Shown: positions 1 through 10,687 of the stretch, piece after piece | Layout: every line of letters begins with the position of its first letter | Numbering within the stretch: position 1 is the stretch's first letter | Assembly (NCBI GenBank): GCA_030142905.1 | Contig: JASJOG010000063.1 | Location: 997,501-1,061,500, forward strand | Source of the DNA: Heliopora coerulea | Taxonomy: Eukaryota > Cnidaria > Anthozoa > Scleralcyonacea > Helioporidae | Direction: 5' to 3' | Length of the DNA: 64,000 bases | Program-made: the position numbers and the translations under genes | Notes under the pieces: generated by a model | The model's input: the letters and a program-made list of their open reading frames with translations, nothing else | The model's database searches: none | Told to the model about the DNA's origin: nothing

Positions 1-2152
1 CACCATCACCATCAGTTCACTGATGTATCACCATTGTGTATAAACATGTCATTCTTTATATCAAAATTCAGTCTCTTACAAGATGTCTCCTAATCACAAC
101 ATCTGAAGCAATAACCAATGTTACCATACCAGTATTGGTTATCCTACCTTTAAATCAATGTGATATTCAAGGACTAATTAACTAGTAAATTCAATGACTG
201 AAAAGTTGGTAGATAATTTGGTTTTATAAAAGACAAACAGTATGAATTCTTTCAGTCTCAATACAAAATCAGTTCCACCTGTGGAAGTGATGCTCCCACT
301 GGATTAATGGAATCACTTGGCTATAAGAGTGCATTTTCTAGGTAAGGTTCTTAGGTCTGTCATACAATGTATTGCATGGAGAATAATAGTGGATATGGGA
401 TTGGAAACTTACTCATTTGATCATTGGTGGTGGACAAGATCACGCAATGCTCTCCGTAAAGAGGATGCACTATCACGTGGCCAACCAGATCTATGTGAGC
501 TAATGGTTTCATCCCTGTGTTAAGTGGCTGTACAGAAATAGTAAATTGAAAATAGTAATGTGGTGTGTTCTGTGTTCTTCTTGTGATTGTAAACCTTCCT
601 GGTCGATCCTTGTTGGGGCGTGACATATCCACTGCATTATGTGGGTTGTAATGAATGGTTAATGAACAGTTAATGATTGTTTAATGGAAGGTAGAGGTTG
701 AGGGGTATGCCTCAAGTGCAGGTTTGTTTGGAATGTTCTCATGATTGACAACTTCAGTGACATGAATAGCATCAGCCACTGCTTTACAAAATAAATTAAA
801 GCTACTTGCTTACTTACACTTTAAAGCCATAATTAAAATAGATTAAATTGCATGAGAATTCCTAAACATCCTATTGCAGCTCTCAAAATTCTTGTTATAA
901 ACTCAACCTCAACAACAAAAAAGACAACTGGAATTTTTTAGTGACCAAGTGTTTCAGATGTTAACCTCTACACATACATACTTGGAAAAAGAAAAGCATA
1001 ATCTGCTAACAATGAGGGTTCAATTCATGCCAGCATATACTTTACCATAAGATCAAACATTTCACCTCATGCTAAATAAATCTGATTGCAATGTCAAGAT
1101 CAAGGTTGACAAGAACGACAAGAACCACCAGATCTTATTTTATTTCCTGTCAATTATACTCTTCACTAATGCAGGCCTGGTTTGGATCACCAGGTTTGAA
1201 AACACATTAGTAATGGAAGTGTCTTGATAATCTACAGTCAACAGGTCCACCCATTTTATCTCACAACTCTCTAGATTGTGTTCCAGAATTCTTAACTGTG
1301 ATCAAAATAATTTCCTACCAAGGGATCATGGCTGATAACAAACTGGCAGTACCAAGATATCATGAATGATGACAAAGAATTCACTTGTCAATCATTAGCA
1401 GGACAGCATGGTACAACATATTCAGCTAAATTTCAAGTAAATTTATAACAAAAACTTGTGTCAGGATGCATGAAACATTCAAAAATCATCATGGAAAGAC
1501 CTCCTTACCCAGGTAACTGCTTCACTACTGTACTCACAATTATGTTCTTGATATTCTTTTGGCTCTTCTGACACTTCTCATGCAAGTAGCGTGTCAAATT
1601 GAAAATTTGTAGGTTTATTACCATAAGTGAAATAGATGACACCAGATGTTATTATTATATTTATGAAATCGAAACTTTTTTGTCTATTCGTTTATATAGC
1701 CTGATGCAAACACGAAGAAAAGGTTGGGCGAACTTGAAAGCTGTTACGTACACCCAAGACCGAAGGTCGAAGGTCGAAGGTCGAGGGCAATTCCTGACAA
1801 TTATTCCTGACTACTTGTCTAACTACAGCAAATAGCAAAAGAAAACTTACACCGGGCGTGAACCAGCGAAAATTCGCGTCAAGTAGCTATGTCAGAACTC
1901 TTCTCCAAGGGTCTTTTTTCAGTGGAAATAGAGGTTCATGTCCCCACGTGTTATACCAGCTGTTGAACTTTAACTTGAACTTGAACCTTGTGCTTGAACC
2001 ATGTGACAGTGCCAGTAACGAAGGCTCACTTAATCCTAAAACAAACCCTAATCCTAACCGGTCAGCGACACACAGGTGGTGTGGTGGTGGTGGTAGTGGT
2101 GGTGTACGCTAAACTGCAGTCTAGCCCACTGTAGGGCTAGACTCTAACGAAA
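1..2152. repeat. Left arm of a large inverted repeat (palindrome)
   Basis: The sequence from base 1 reads as the reverse complement of the sequence running back from about 7947, and the match continues, with scattered substitutions and small indels, to the edge of the 20-bp array at about 2152. The outermost bases (CACCATCACCATCAG) pair with 7933-7947. The match reaches the first base of the window, so the palindrome may continue further left. This arm lacks three segments found in the right arm: two transposons and a 52-bp piece. The only gene-like content is a short possible exon (see 413-527). Confidence 0.95.
413..527 (-). other. Possible 115-nt internal exon in the left arm (unrecognised)
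   Basis: On the minus strand a pyrimidine-rich tract ending TTTCTGTACAG is followed by 115 nt that stay open and end at a GTAAGT donor (plus-strand 407-412). The open frame contains GMKPLAHIDLVGHVIVHPLY. The same layout with the same splice-like borders is kept in the right arm at 7420-7534. I do not recognise the peptide. It could be an internal exon of a gene fragment carried by the palindrome, or chance. The arms are so similar that conservation between them is weak evidence for function. Confidence 0.2.
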
Positions 2153-2739
2153 ATGATGGCAGTTGATGATGGCAGTTGACGGTGGATGGTGGCAGTTGAC
2201 GGTGGATGATGGCAGTTGATGGTGGATGATGGCAGTTGACGGTGGATGATGGCAGTTGAAGGTGGATGATGTTAGTTGATTGTGGATGATTGCAGTTGAT
2301 GGTGGATGATGGCAGTTGATTATGGATGATGGCAGTTGAGAGTGAATGATTGCAGTTGATGGTGGATAATGGCAGATGATGGTGGATGATGGTTCTTGAC
2401 GGTGGATGATGGCAGTTGACTGTGGATGATGGCAGTTGATGGTGGATAATGTCAGTTGACGGTGGATGATGGTTCTTGACGGTGGATGATGGCAGTTGAC
2501 TGTGGATGATGGCAGTTGATGGTGGATAATTGCAGTTGATGGTGGATGATGGTTCTTGACGGTGGATGATGGCAGTTGGCTGTGGATGATGGCATTTGAT
2601 GGTGGATGATGGCAGTTGACGGTGGATGATGGTAGTTGATAGTGGATGATTGCAGTTGATGGTGGATAATGGCAGTTGACGGTGGATGATGGCAATTGAT
2701 GGTGGATGATATTAGTTGATGGTGAATGATGGCAGTTGT
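2153..2739. repeat. 20-bp minisatellite, left (GGTGGATGATGGCAGTTGAY orientation)
   Basis: About 29 tandem copies of a 20-bp unit with consensus GGTGGATGATGGCAGTTGAY. Variant units (for example three with GGTTCTTGAC at about 2391, 2471 and 2551) have mirror counterparts at about 4332 and 4412 in the opposite array. The palindrome therefore extends into the array. The minus strand is open through this block only because the unit has no stop codon in that direction. Confidence 0.97.
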
Positions 2740-2748
2740 TCATTCACC
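2721..2748. repeat. Hairpin at the point where the minisatellite reverses
   Basis: A perfect 9-bp stem, GGTGAATGA (2721-2729) with TCATTCACC (2740-2748), encloses a 10-nt loop. It sits exactly where the array switches from one orientation to its reverse complement, so it marks the present axis of the palindrome. Confidence 0.8.
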
Positions 2749-4653
2749 ATTAAAGGACCATCATCCACCATCAATTGTCATTATTCACCGTCACTGCCAT
2801 CATCCACCGTCAACTGCCATCATCCACCATCAACTGCCATCATCCACCATCAACTGCCATCATCCATCGTCAACTGCCATCATCCACCATCAACTGCCAT
2901 CATCCACCGTCAACTGCCATCATCCACCATCAACTGCAATCATCCACCGTCAACTGCCATCATCCAACATCAACTGCAATCATCCACCGTCAACTGCCAT
3001 CATCCACCATCAACTGCCATCGTCCAACATCAACTGCCATCATCCACCATCAACTGCAATCATCCACCGTCAACTGCCATCATCCACCGTCAACTGCCAT
3101 CATCCACCGTCAACTGCCATCATCCACCGTCAACTGCCATCATCCACCATCAACTGCCATCATCCACCGTCAACTGCCATCATCCACCATCAACTGCAAT
3201 CATCCACCATCAACTGCCATCATCCACCATCAACTGCCATCATCCACCATCAACTGCCATCATCCACCAACAACTGCAATCATCCACCATCAACTGCCAT
3301 CATCCACCATCAACTTCCATCATCCACCATCAACTGCAATCATCCACCGTCAACTGCCATCATCCACCGTCAACTGCCATCATCCACCATCAACTGCCAT
3401 CATCCACCATCAACTGCAATTATCCACCGTCAACTGCAATCATCCACCGTCAACTGCCATCATCCACCATCAACTGCCATCATCCACCATCAACTGCCAT
3501 CATCCACCATCAACTGCCATCATCCACCAACAACTGCAATCATCCACCGTCAACTGCCATCATCTACCGTCAACTGCCATCATCCAACATCAACTGCCAT
3601 CATCCACCATCAACTGCAATCATCCACCATCAACTGCAATCATCCACCATCAACTGCCATCATCCACCATCAACTGCCATCATCCACCATCAACTGCCAT
3701 CATCCACCATCAACTGCCATCATCCACCATCAACTGCCATCATCCACCATCAACTGCCATCATCCACCATCAACTGCCATCATCCACCGTCAACTGCCAT
3801 CATCCACCGTCAACTGCAATCATCCACCGTCAACTGCCATCATCCACCATCAACTGCCATCATCCACCATCAACTGCCATCATCCACCGTCAACTGCCAT
3901 CATCCACCATCAACTGCCATCATCCACCGTCAACTGCCATCATCCACCGTCAACTGCCATCATCCACCATCAACTGCCATCATCCACCATCAACTACAAT
4001 CATCCACCGTCAACTGCCATCATCCACCGTCAACTGCCATCATCCACCGTCAACTGCCATCATCCACCATCAACTGCCATCGTCCAACATCAACTGCCAT
4101 CATCCACCGTCAACTGCCATCATCCACCATCAACTACCATCATCCACCATCAACTGCCATCATCCACCGTCAACTGCCATCATCCACCATCAACTGCAAT
4201 CATCCACCGTCAACTGCCATCATCCACCATCAACTGCCATCGTCCAACATCAACTGCCATCATCCACCATCAACTGCCATCGTCCAACATCAACTGCCAT
4301 CGTCCAACATCAACTGCCATCATCCACCGTCAAGAACCATCATCCACCATCAACTGCAATTATCCACCATCAACTGCCATCATCCACAGTCAACTGCCAT
4401 CATCCACCGTCAAGAACCATCATCCACCATCATCTGCCATTATCCACCATCAACTGCAATCATTCACTCTCAACTGCCATCATCCATAATCAACTGCCAT
4501 CATCCACCATCAACTGCAATCATCCACAATCAACTAACATCATCCACCTTCAACTGCCATCATCCACCGTCAACTGCCATCATCCACCATCAACTGCCAT
4601 CATCCACCGTCAACTGCCACCATCCACCGTCAACTGCCATCATCAACTGCCAT
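2740..4653. repeat. 20-bp minisatellite, right (CATCCACCRTCAACTGCCAT orientation)
   Basis: About 94 tandem copies of the reverse-complement unit CATCCACCRTCAACTGCCAT. The register holds with no indel from about 2760 to about 4630. The unit has no stop codon in any of the three forward frames, and 20 is not a multiple of 3, so all three frames are open for roughly 590-650 codons and encode the same 20-residue repeat. I treat these frames as non-coding. The array is about three times longer than its mirror partner, so one side expanded or the other shrank after the palindrome formed. Confidence 0.97.
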
Positions 4654-5044
4654 CATTTTCGTTAGAGTCTAGCCCTACAGTGGGCTAGACTGCAGTTTAG
4701 CGTACACCACCACCACCACCACCACCACACCACCTGTGTGTCGCTGACCGGTTAGGATTAGGGTTTGTTTTAGGATTAAGTGAGCCTTCGTTACTGGCAC
4801 TGTCACATGGTTCAAGCACAAGGTTCAAGTTCAAGTTAAAGTTCAACAGCTGGTATAACACGTGGGGACATGAACCTCTATTTCCACTGAAAAAAGACCC
4901 TTGGAGAAGAGTTCTGACATAGCTACTTGACGCGAATTTTCGCTGGTTCACGCCCGGTGTAAGTTTTCTTTTGCTATTTGCTGTAGTTAGACAAGTAGTC
5001 AGGAATAATTGTCAGGAATTGCCCTCGACCTTCGACCTTCAGTC

Positions 5045-5587
5045 GGCACTAATGCAGTTTCGCACCTCAGTCATATGAAGGCAAGTAATGTAAGTAAATT
5101 ATATATCATTCGGCAGCTTATTACCTACAAATTACAGTTATACCATGATACCAACCATTAACTGCAAATATACTGCATTATAGCTTTAAAGAACATCCGT
5201 GTTACTGGGCGCCATGTTTGAATGTTTCTTTGTACTTCTTCGAAAATGTGTGTAAACCCAAAGGTTAGATTAGGGTTAGCATTAGCGTTAGGCTTAAGGT
5301 TTGTACACATTTTCGGGGCTTTTAAAGAGCAAAGAAACAATGGAGAGAGACTATACTTGAATTGTAGATAAATCCATATACTTTACGGTCTGGAGCCCTC
5401 GATTCATTGTAGACGCTCACAAACTTCAATGTGTTTGGTTTTTTTGGCTATAATGCCTTATGTTTGGAGTAAATTCTTGATATTACTGTATCACTGTAAT
5501 CTCCAGGTAGGAAGCTGTCGACTGATATGTGATTTACCTATATTACTTGTATTTATATGGTTGAGGTGCGAAACTGCATTAGAGCGC
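5045..5587. mobile_element. MITE with long imperfect terminal inverted repeats
   Basis: A 543-bp insertion present only in the right arm. Its ends are inverted repeats of about 70 bp, sharing TAATGCAGTTTCGCACCTC (from 5050 inward) with its complement near 5563-5584, then continuing with scattered mismatches. The flanks CCTTCAGTC (5036-5044) and CCTTTAGTC (5588-5596) look like a 7-9-bp target duplication with one mismatch. The interior has a second inverted repeat (ATGTGTGTAAACC-like) but no transposase frame. Duplication length suits a hAT- or Mutator-type non-autonomous element; the family is not settled. Confidence 0.8.
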
Positions 5588-6356
5588 CCTTTAGTCTTGG
5601 GTGTGCACAACAGCTTTCAAGTTCGCCCAACCTTTCCCTCGTGTTTGCACCAGGCTTTATATAAATGAATAGGCAAAACAGTTTCGATTTATTAAATAAA
5701 ATAATGTTAACATCTGGTGTCATCTATTTCACTTATGGTAATAAACCTACAAATTTTCAATTTGACACGCTACTTGCATGAGAAGTGTCAGAAGAGTCAA
5801 AAGAATATCAAGAACATAATTGTGAGTACAGTAGTGAAGCAGTTACCTGGGTAAGGAGGTCTTTCCATGATGATTTTTGAATGTTTCATGCATCCTGACA
5901 CAAGTTTTTGTTATAAATTTACTTGAAATTTAGCTGAATATGTTGTACCATGCTGTCTTGCTAATGATTGACAAGTGAATTCTTTGTCATCATTCATGAT
6001 ATCTTGGTACTGCCAGTTTGTTATCAGCCATGATCCCTTGGTAGGAAATTATTTTGATCACAGTTAAGAATTCTGGAACACAATCTAAAGAGTTGTGAGA
6101 TAAAATGGGTGGACCTGTTGACTGTAGATTACCAAGACACTTCCATTACTAATGTGTTTTCAAACCTGGTGATCCAAATCAGGCCTGCATTAGTGAAGAG
6201 TGTAATTGACAGGAAATAAAATAAGATCTGGTGGTTCTTGTCATTCTTGTCAACCTTGATCTTGACATTGCAATCAGATTTATTTAGCATGAGGTGAAAT
6301 GTTTGATCTTATGGTAAAGTATATTATAAAAATGCTGGCATAAGACTGCTTCTCAT

Positions 6357-6861
6357 CAGTGGCATAACAAGAGGGGGGCAATGGGTGCAGCCTCCCTGGA
6401 CAGCACTTTTTGGAAGGAGGCATTTTCAGCCATCAGTGTCCTGAAAATGTTGAGCTATAACTGTTTAAAATAAATGTCTGGCTTAATTTGTTGTAGTGAC
6501 GTAAAAGAATGTTATTAGGGTGTAACTACCATAAATGCTGGTTAAATGTTTCCCCCCTGAGGGGAGATGTAGGCAGCCCAGGGATATTTGACACTTAAGA
6601 CAGGTCAAGGTAACAGTCAAGGTGAAAAAATCATTGTGCTGATGATATTAAGTCGTTCTCATGTTGTTGATGGACAAACTGTAAACCAACTGATTGTTTG
6701 TGCATGAGCACTGGTTAGGCATAATGGAATATTTGATGGAATATTCTTTGTACACCCCTGCTTTTTTGAGTCTTCTTTTGTTCTTTCTTTTCTTTTATGT
6801 TAGGGGGGGGCAGCATTTTCCACTCCTGCTCTGGGCAGCAATTTATCTCATTACACCACAG
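6357..6861. mobile_element. Non-autonomous hAT-like element
   Basis: A 505-bp insertion present only in the right arm. It begins CAGTGGCATAAC and ends ATTACACCACAG, an imperfect inverted pair (8 of 12 match). It is flanked by CTTCTCAT (6349-6356) and CTTGTCAT (6862-6869), an 8-bp duplication with one mismatch, as expected for hAT transposition. The interior has no transposase frame and includes G-runs near both ends. Confidence 0.7.
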
Positions 6862-7419
6862 CTTGTCATTGTTCTAACTTCAACAATTCAACCCTCAATG
6901 TTAGCAGATTATGTTTTTCTTTTTCTAAGTATGTGTAGAGGTTAACATCTTAAACACTTGGCCTCTAAAAAAATTCCAGTTGTCTTTTTATTGTTGAGGT
7001 TGAGTTTTTGACAAGAATTTTGAGAACTACAACAGCATGTTTAGGAATTCTCATGCAATTTGATCTTTTTTAATTATGGCTTTAAAGGGGAAGTAAGCAA
7101 GTAGCTTTAATTTTTTTTCTTGAGCAATGGCTGGTGCTATTCATGTCATTGAAGTTGTCAGTCATGAGAATATTCCAAACAAACCTGCACTTGAGGCATA
7201 CCCCTCAACCTCTACCTCCCATTAACCATTCATTAACCATTCATTACAACCCACATAATGCAGACATAATCTTACCTAAAGACCTAGTCTGGACTAGTGA
7301 TGCCATGTCTCTCAGTGGATATGTCACGCCCCAACAAGGATTGACCAGGAAGGTTAACAATCACAAGAAGAACACAGAACACACCACATTACAATTTTCA
7401 ATTTACTATTTCTGTACAG

Positions 7420-7534
7420 CCATTTAACACAGGGATGAAACCATTAGCTCACATAGATCTGGTTGGCCACGTGATAGTGCATCCTCTTTACGGAGAGCAT
7501 TGTGTGATCTTGTCCACCACCAATGATCAAATGA
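7420..7534 (+). other. Possible 115-nt internal exon in the right arm (unrecognised)
   Basis: Mirror copy of 413-527. A good acceptor-like tract (AATTTACTATTTCTGTACAG) precedes an open 115-nt stretch in phase 0, which ends at GTAAGT (7535-7540). The peptide is almost the same as in the left arm, with F in place of L near its start. The upstream frame differs between arms: the right arm has an in-frame TGA near 7339 where the left arm has CGA. Function unknown. Confidence 0.2.
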
Positions 7535-7947
7535 GTAAGTTTCCAATCCCATATCCACTATTATTCTCCATGCAATACATTGTATGACAGACCTAAGAAC
7601 CTTACCTAGAAAATGCACTCTTATAGCCAAGTGATTCCATTAATCCAGTGGGAGCATCACTTCCACAGGTGGAACTGATTTTGTATTGAGACTGAAAGAA
7701 TTCATACTGTTTGTCTTTTATAAAACCAAATTATCTACCAACTTTTCAGTCATTGAATTTACTAGTTAATTAGTCCTTGAATATCACATTGATTTAAAGG
7801 TAGGATAACCAATACTGGTATGGTAACATTGGTTATTGCTTCAGATGTTGTGATTAGGAGACATCTTGTAAGAGACTGAATTTTGATATAAAGAATGACA
7901 TGTTTATACACAATGGTGATACATCAGTGAACTGATGGTGATGGTGA

Positions 7948-8922
7948 TAAATTGGTAATAATATATAAATTTAGAGATTACCAAGTGTGGTGGTCTTTTC
8001 TTAGTTGAATTTGGGGTGGAGTTTGTAGTGGTTCACATTGTAGTGGTGTAGTGGGTCATTTGCTCATGTGGCCAGGGTTTACACAGCTTGTCAGAAAATC
8101 ATTAAGAAAGGGTTTTTTTATTAGAATAAGGTAATAAAATGTTCAGGCATAAATTTGACATATCAACAAAAAGTGACTTCCATCAATTATTATATGTACA
8201 ACTGAATTTGTTGTTCTTTGGTATGTCTAGTTCCTTGAGAATTAACAACTACTACTTATATCATGAAATTCCAATAAAGTGTAGGTGAAATATGGTAAAG
8301 AACACAAAATTGAGATCACCATTGCCTTGAAAAAGGTTTGTAATTCTTAAGTTAATCTTGAGAATATTTTTTTATTTCTGTTGAGGAACAGGGAGAGCAT
8401 ATCACTACATTAACATTTGTGGCTACAAAAAACAGAATGGGAAAAATGGTGAAATTAAATATTTGAGATGCCAGCCTTGTGGAAAATGTGACTTAGAACA
8501 AAGTCATGGAACACATACATTGCAATGAAAGGTGAGGTGCGAAGTCATGGAAAATTACATCATTAAAGTTCACCCATTTACACATGTTGTGCTTGTTTAG
8601 TTTCAGTGATGAAGTTAATGCTAATTTCTTAATGTATTTATTTAACAATAATTTTTATTTCATTAAATTTGCCAGTAACATGCCCTTGTCATTAGTCAAC
8701 ATAGTAATTTTTTGTAGTTGTTTGTTATAACACAAATGGATGGAACCTTCAGTCCAGATATCTTCAGTCCAGTTATAATTTGAACAAAGTGTTTCTATTT
8801 GGTTAACTCATTAAGGCGCAGGGGTCATCCCTTTGACAAGTAAAATTGTGAAATTTTTAAGTAAAATTGTGAAGTGTGTCCTTGCCCCTAAATGGATCAA
8901 TAATACATATATACGTTGTATA
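7948..8922. other. AT-rich intergenic DNA, no gene seen
   Basis: No convincing exon or element. A short duplication of AAGTAAAATTGTGAA occurs at about 8838-8873. All open frames are short. Confidence 0.6.
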
Positions 8923-8924
8923 TA

Positions 8925-9511
8925 CCGTAAATGATCGATTAAGCGCCGCGGCGCTTATTTGCATTTTTCCAGTTAAAGATGCGGCGTTTATTCGAGAGCG
9001 GCGCTTATTTCACAGACGGGTAAAACATTTAGTGTAATATATAGAGAATAAAGAAGGCACGTATTATTGTCGGGCACGTCCTTATAGAACTTTAAAGTCT
9101 AACTGATTATTTTCTGAAGGCGGTCGAATCAAATAGCGTCTTAGCTGAAGTTTCGGTGAAGAGAAAGCGCGAGGTTGGGCTGGTGGTTCCCGCAAAGTTT
9201 ACAGGATACACCGTAAATCGACGACATGCACAGGTGTTAGACTCAGAGTTGAGCAAGAAGGAGGAGAAATTTATACACCTAGAATTATTATACGAACCCA
9301 ATTGTAAGAGATATCCTACATTAAAACTTTAGAACACTCGAATTGGTCGTGATCTCCTTTCTCAATCATGTTATGATATCTCGGTGCAGCGTTTATTTAT
9401 AAATCCTCAAATTGGCGACGCGGCGCTAATTCGAGAGCGGCGCTTATTAAATTTTTTTCGGTAAAGGTGCGGCGCTTATTCGGTTAGCGGCGCTTAATCG
9501 ATCATTTACGG
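8925..9511. mobile_element. TA-flanked MITE (mariner/pogo-like size and ends)
   Basis: The 587-bp segment begins CCGTAAATGATCGATTAAGC and ends with the exact complement. The terminal repeat is at least 24 bp and is flanked by TA on both sides (8923-8924 and 9512-9513). Inside each end lie repeated GCGGCGCTTATT motifs (about 8980-9012 and 9417-9495), giving GC-rich subterminal repeats in AT-rich surroundings. No transposase is encoded; the 64-codon minus-strand frame in the middle is unremarkable. TA duplication suggests mobilisation by a Tc1/mariner/pogo-type enzyme, which is inference. Confidence 0.85.
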
Positions 9512-9513
9512 TA

Positions 9514-10042
9514 TCTATAAAATAGCAAAATACCATGTATACCCTGGTTGGATGAGCATCCTCTCTCCGAATTAAAGACATGGCTGATGTCATTTTCACC
9601 TTTTAGTGATTATGTCAACCACTCCTGTAAAACTCCACTTCGTCCCAGTTGAGAAGAGAACTGAATATAAGCCGGAAATGCTTGTGAAGATTGGAACAGG
9701 AGTTGATGCCAAAAACCTTGTCTGAAGAACGAATACGGTTATCTCTGGCAAAAATGTACCAAAGCTTTAGTTGAATATTTCTACAAATTTACCAATTTTA
9801 AACAGGAAGGTGTAAAAAGTGCAAACCATATAAAGGTTTGCTGGCAGCATGGTGTGCTGCAGCAAACCATAAAGGTTTGTAGACAGCACACGTGTCCTGC
9901 CCCTTGTTCTAAGCGCTTAGCCGTAACATAAAAAAATAATCAGCTGATAATTTAACTAGATAAAGTAAGAAAAGTAAACTGAAGATGGCAATTTTTGGTT
10001 AATTTTTCTACTTTGTCTTCACATGCCCGTTATAATCTTTTG
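9514..10042. other. Unique DNA with a short open frame and small hairpins
   Basis: A 37-codon frame starts at 9612 (MSTTPVKLHFVPVEKRTEY...) and ends at 9725. I cannot assign it; it could be an exon relic or chance. At 9821-9880, CAAACC...GGTTTG inverted pairs occur twice in tandem, separated by a GCAGCA...TGCTGC pair. Nothing else is visible. Confidence 0.4.
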
Positions 10043-10280
10043 CATCTGCTTTTCAGGGGCCGCGGAACGATATTTTGAGTGGGGGGCTGACAGGGGACGA
10101 TAGCATGATCCCCTGGAAAAATTAAATGCAATATTTCTGAGACGGTCGTGAACACTTCTTATTTTACTGTTTACTCAGAAATCACAAAACACTGGTTATA
10201 TTAACAGGAACAACTAAAATACTATCAGCTGGTCACTCAAATATCGGATATGTTTATCGGATAATTAAAATCATAAACTA

Positions 10281-10535
10281 AAATGCGAGTGTGGTTTTCG
10301 CTATGTAGGTAGAACAATTCAACGGTTAAGTTAAAGGAGTAAGCAACATGTGCCAAGTGTTATACGAAGCAAGACCGTACCATTAAGAAATCAACCGACA
10401 AGGCAATGTAACTCTGCTCAAACGATTGTGACTCGGCGGCAATCGGTCGACACTTGTTGTCAAACAGATGTGCCGATAACTATTCAGACTCCAAATTTAG
10501 CATCCTGGCAAAGTGCCGCTCAGCATTCTTTGTAA
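10281..10535 (+). pseudogene. Penelope-like element remnant: GIY-YIG endonuclease domain
   Basis: In one forward frame the translation reads KCECGFRYVGRTIQRLS, a TAA stop, then RSKQHVPSVIR and on to LASWQSAAQHSL and a stop. The cysteine-rich CxC start, Y-VGRT core, QRL, and R-x-QHVP spacing match the GIY-YIG nuclease domain at the C-terminus of Penelope-like reverse transcriptases, where it would nick target DNA for reverse transcription. No reverse-transcriptase core is visible upstream. The internal stop at about 10332 and the short length show it is dead. Confidence 0.7.
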
Positions 10536-10666
10536 AGATTATGGAATCCATGTATATTGGCGTTATTTTGATGTTTAATTCCTACGTGGGTTGACATCAT
10601 TGCCTTTACATCAGGTATAAATATAAGCTGTTAACTCATTTCTCAACAGTTAGCAGACGTTTGCAC

Positions 10667-10687
10667 CTGAAGAGTGGTCTGCCGAAA
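10667..10687 (+). ncRNA. Hammerhead-ribozyme-like core, degenerate
   Basis: CTGAAGA (10667-10673) is followed after 10 nt by GAAA (10684-10687), 130 bp downstream of the Penelope endonuclease remnant. Hammerhead cores (CUGANGA...GAAA) are known in the terminal repeats of Penelope-like elements. The stem II pairing I can see is poor, so activity is unlikely. Confidence 0.3.

Larger units (their letters stand above)
4654..7947. repeat. Right arm of the large inverted repeat
   Basis: Reverse complement of 1-2152 with a few percent substitutions by eye. It is longer than the left arm because of insertions at 5045-5587 (MITE with long TIRs), 6357-6861 (hAT-like) and 7263-7314 (52 bp), plus about 30 bp around the hAT-like element that the left arm has lost. 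The homology stops being testable at 7947, where the left arm meets the window edge. Confidence 0.95.

Noticed and set aside
1858..2112. 84-codon frame repeated at 4697-4951 in the other arm
   Set aside because: Mirror copies only reflect the palindrome; composition (NLNLNLV, PNPNR, GGGG) comes from short repeats and no family is recognisable.
2716..4665. 649-codon forward frame (and overlapping frames of 587, 637 and, on the minus strand, 199 codons)
   Set aside because: They are reading frames of a 20-bp minisatellite without stop codons; all frames encode the same repeat and no start, splice or domain signal is present.
5264..5300. Telomere-like GGGTTAG words (AGGGTTAGCATTAGCGTTAGG) in the MITE
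   Set aside because: Only three degenerate copies, no tandem TTAGGG array; likely a chance feature of the element interior.
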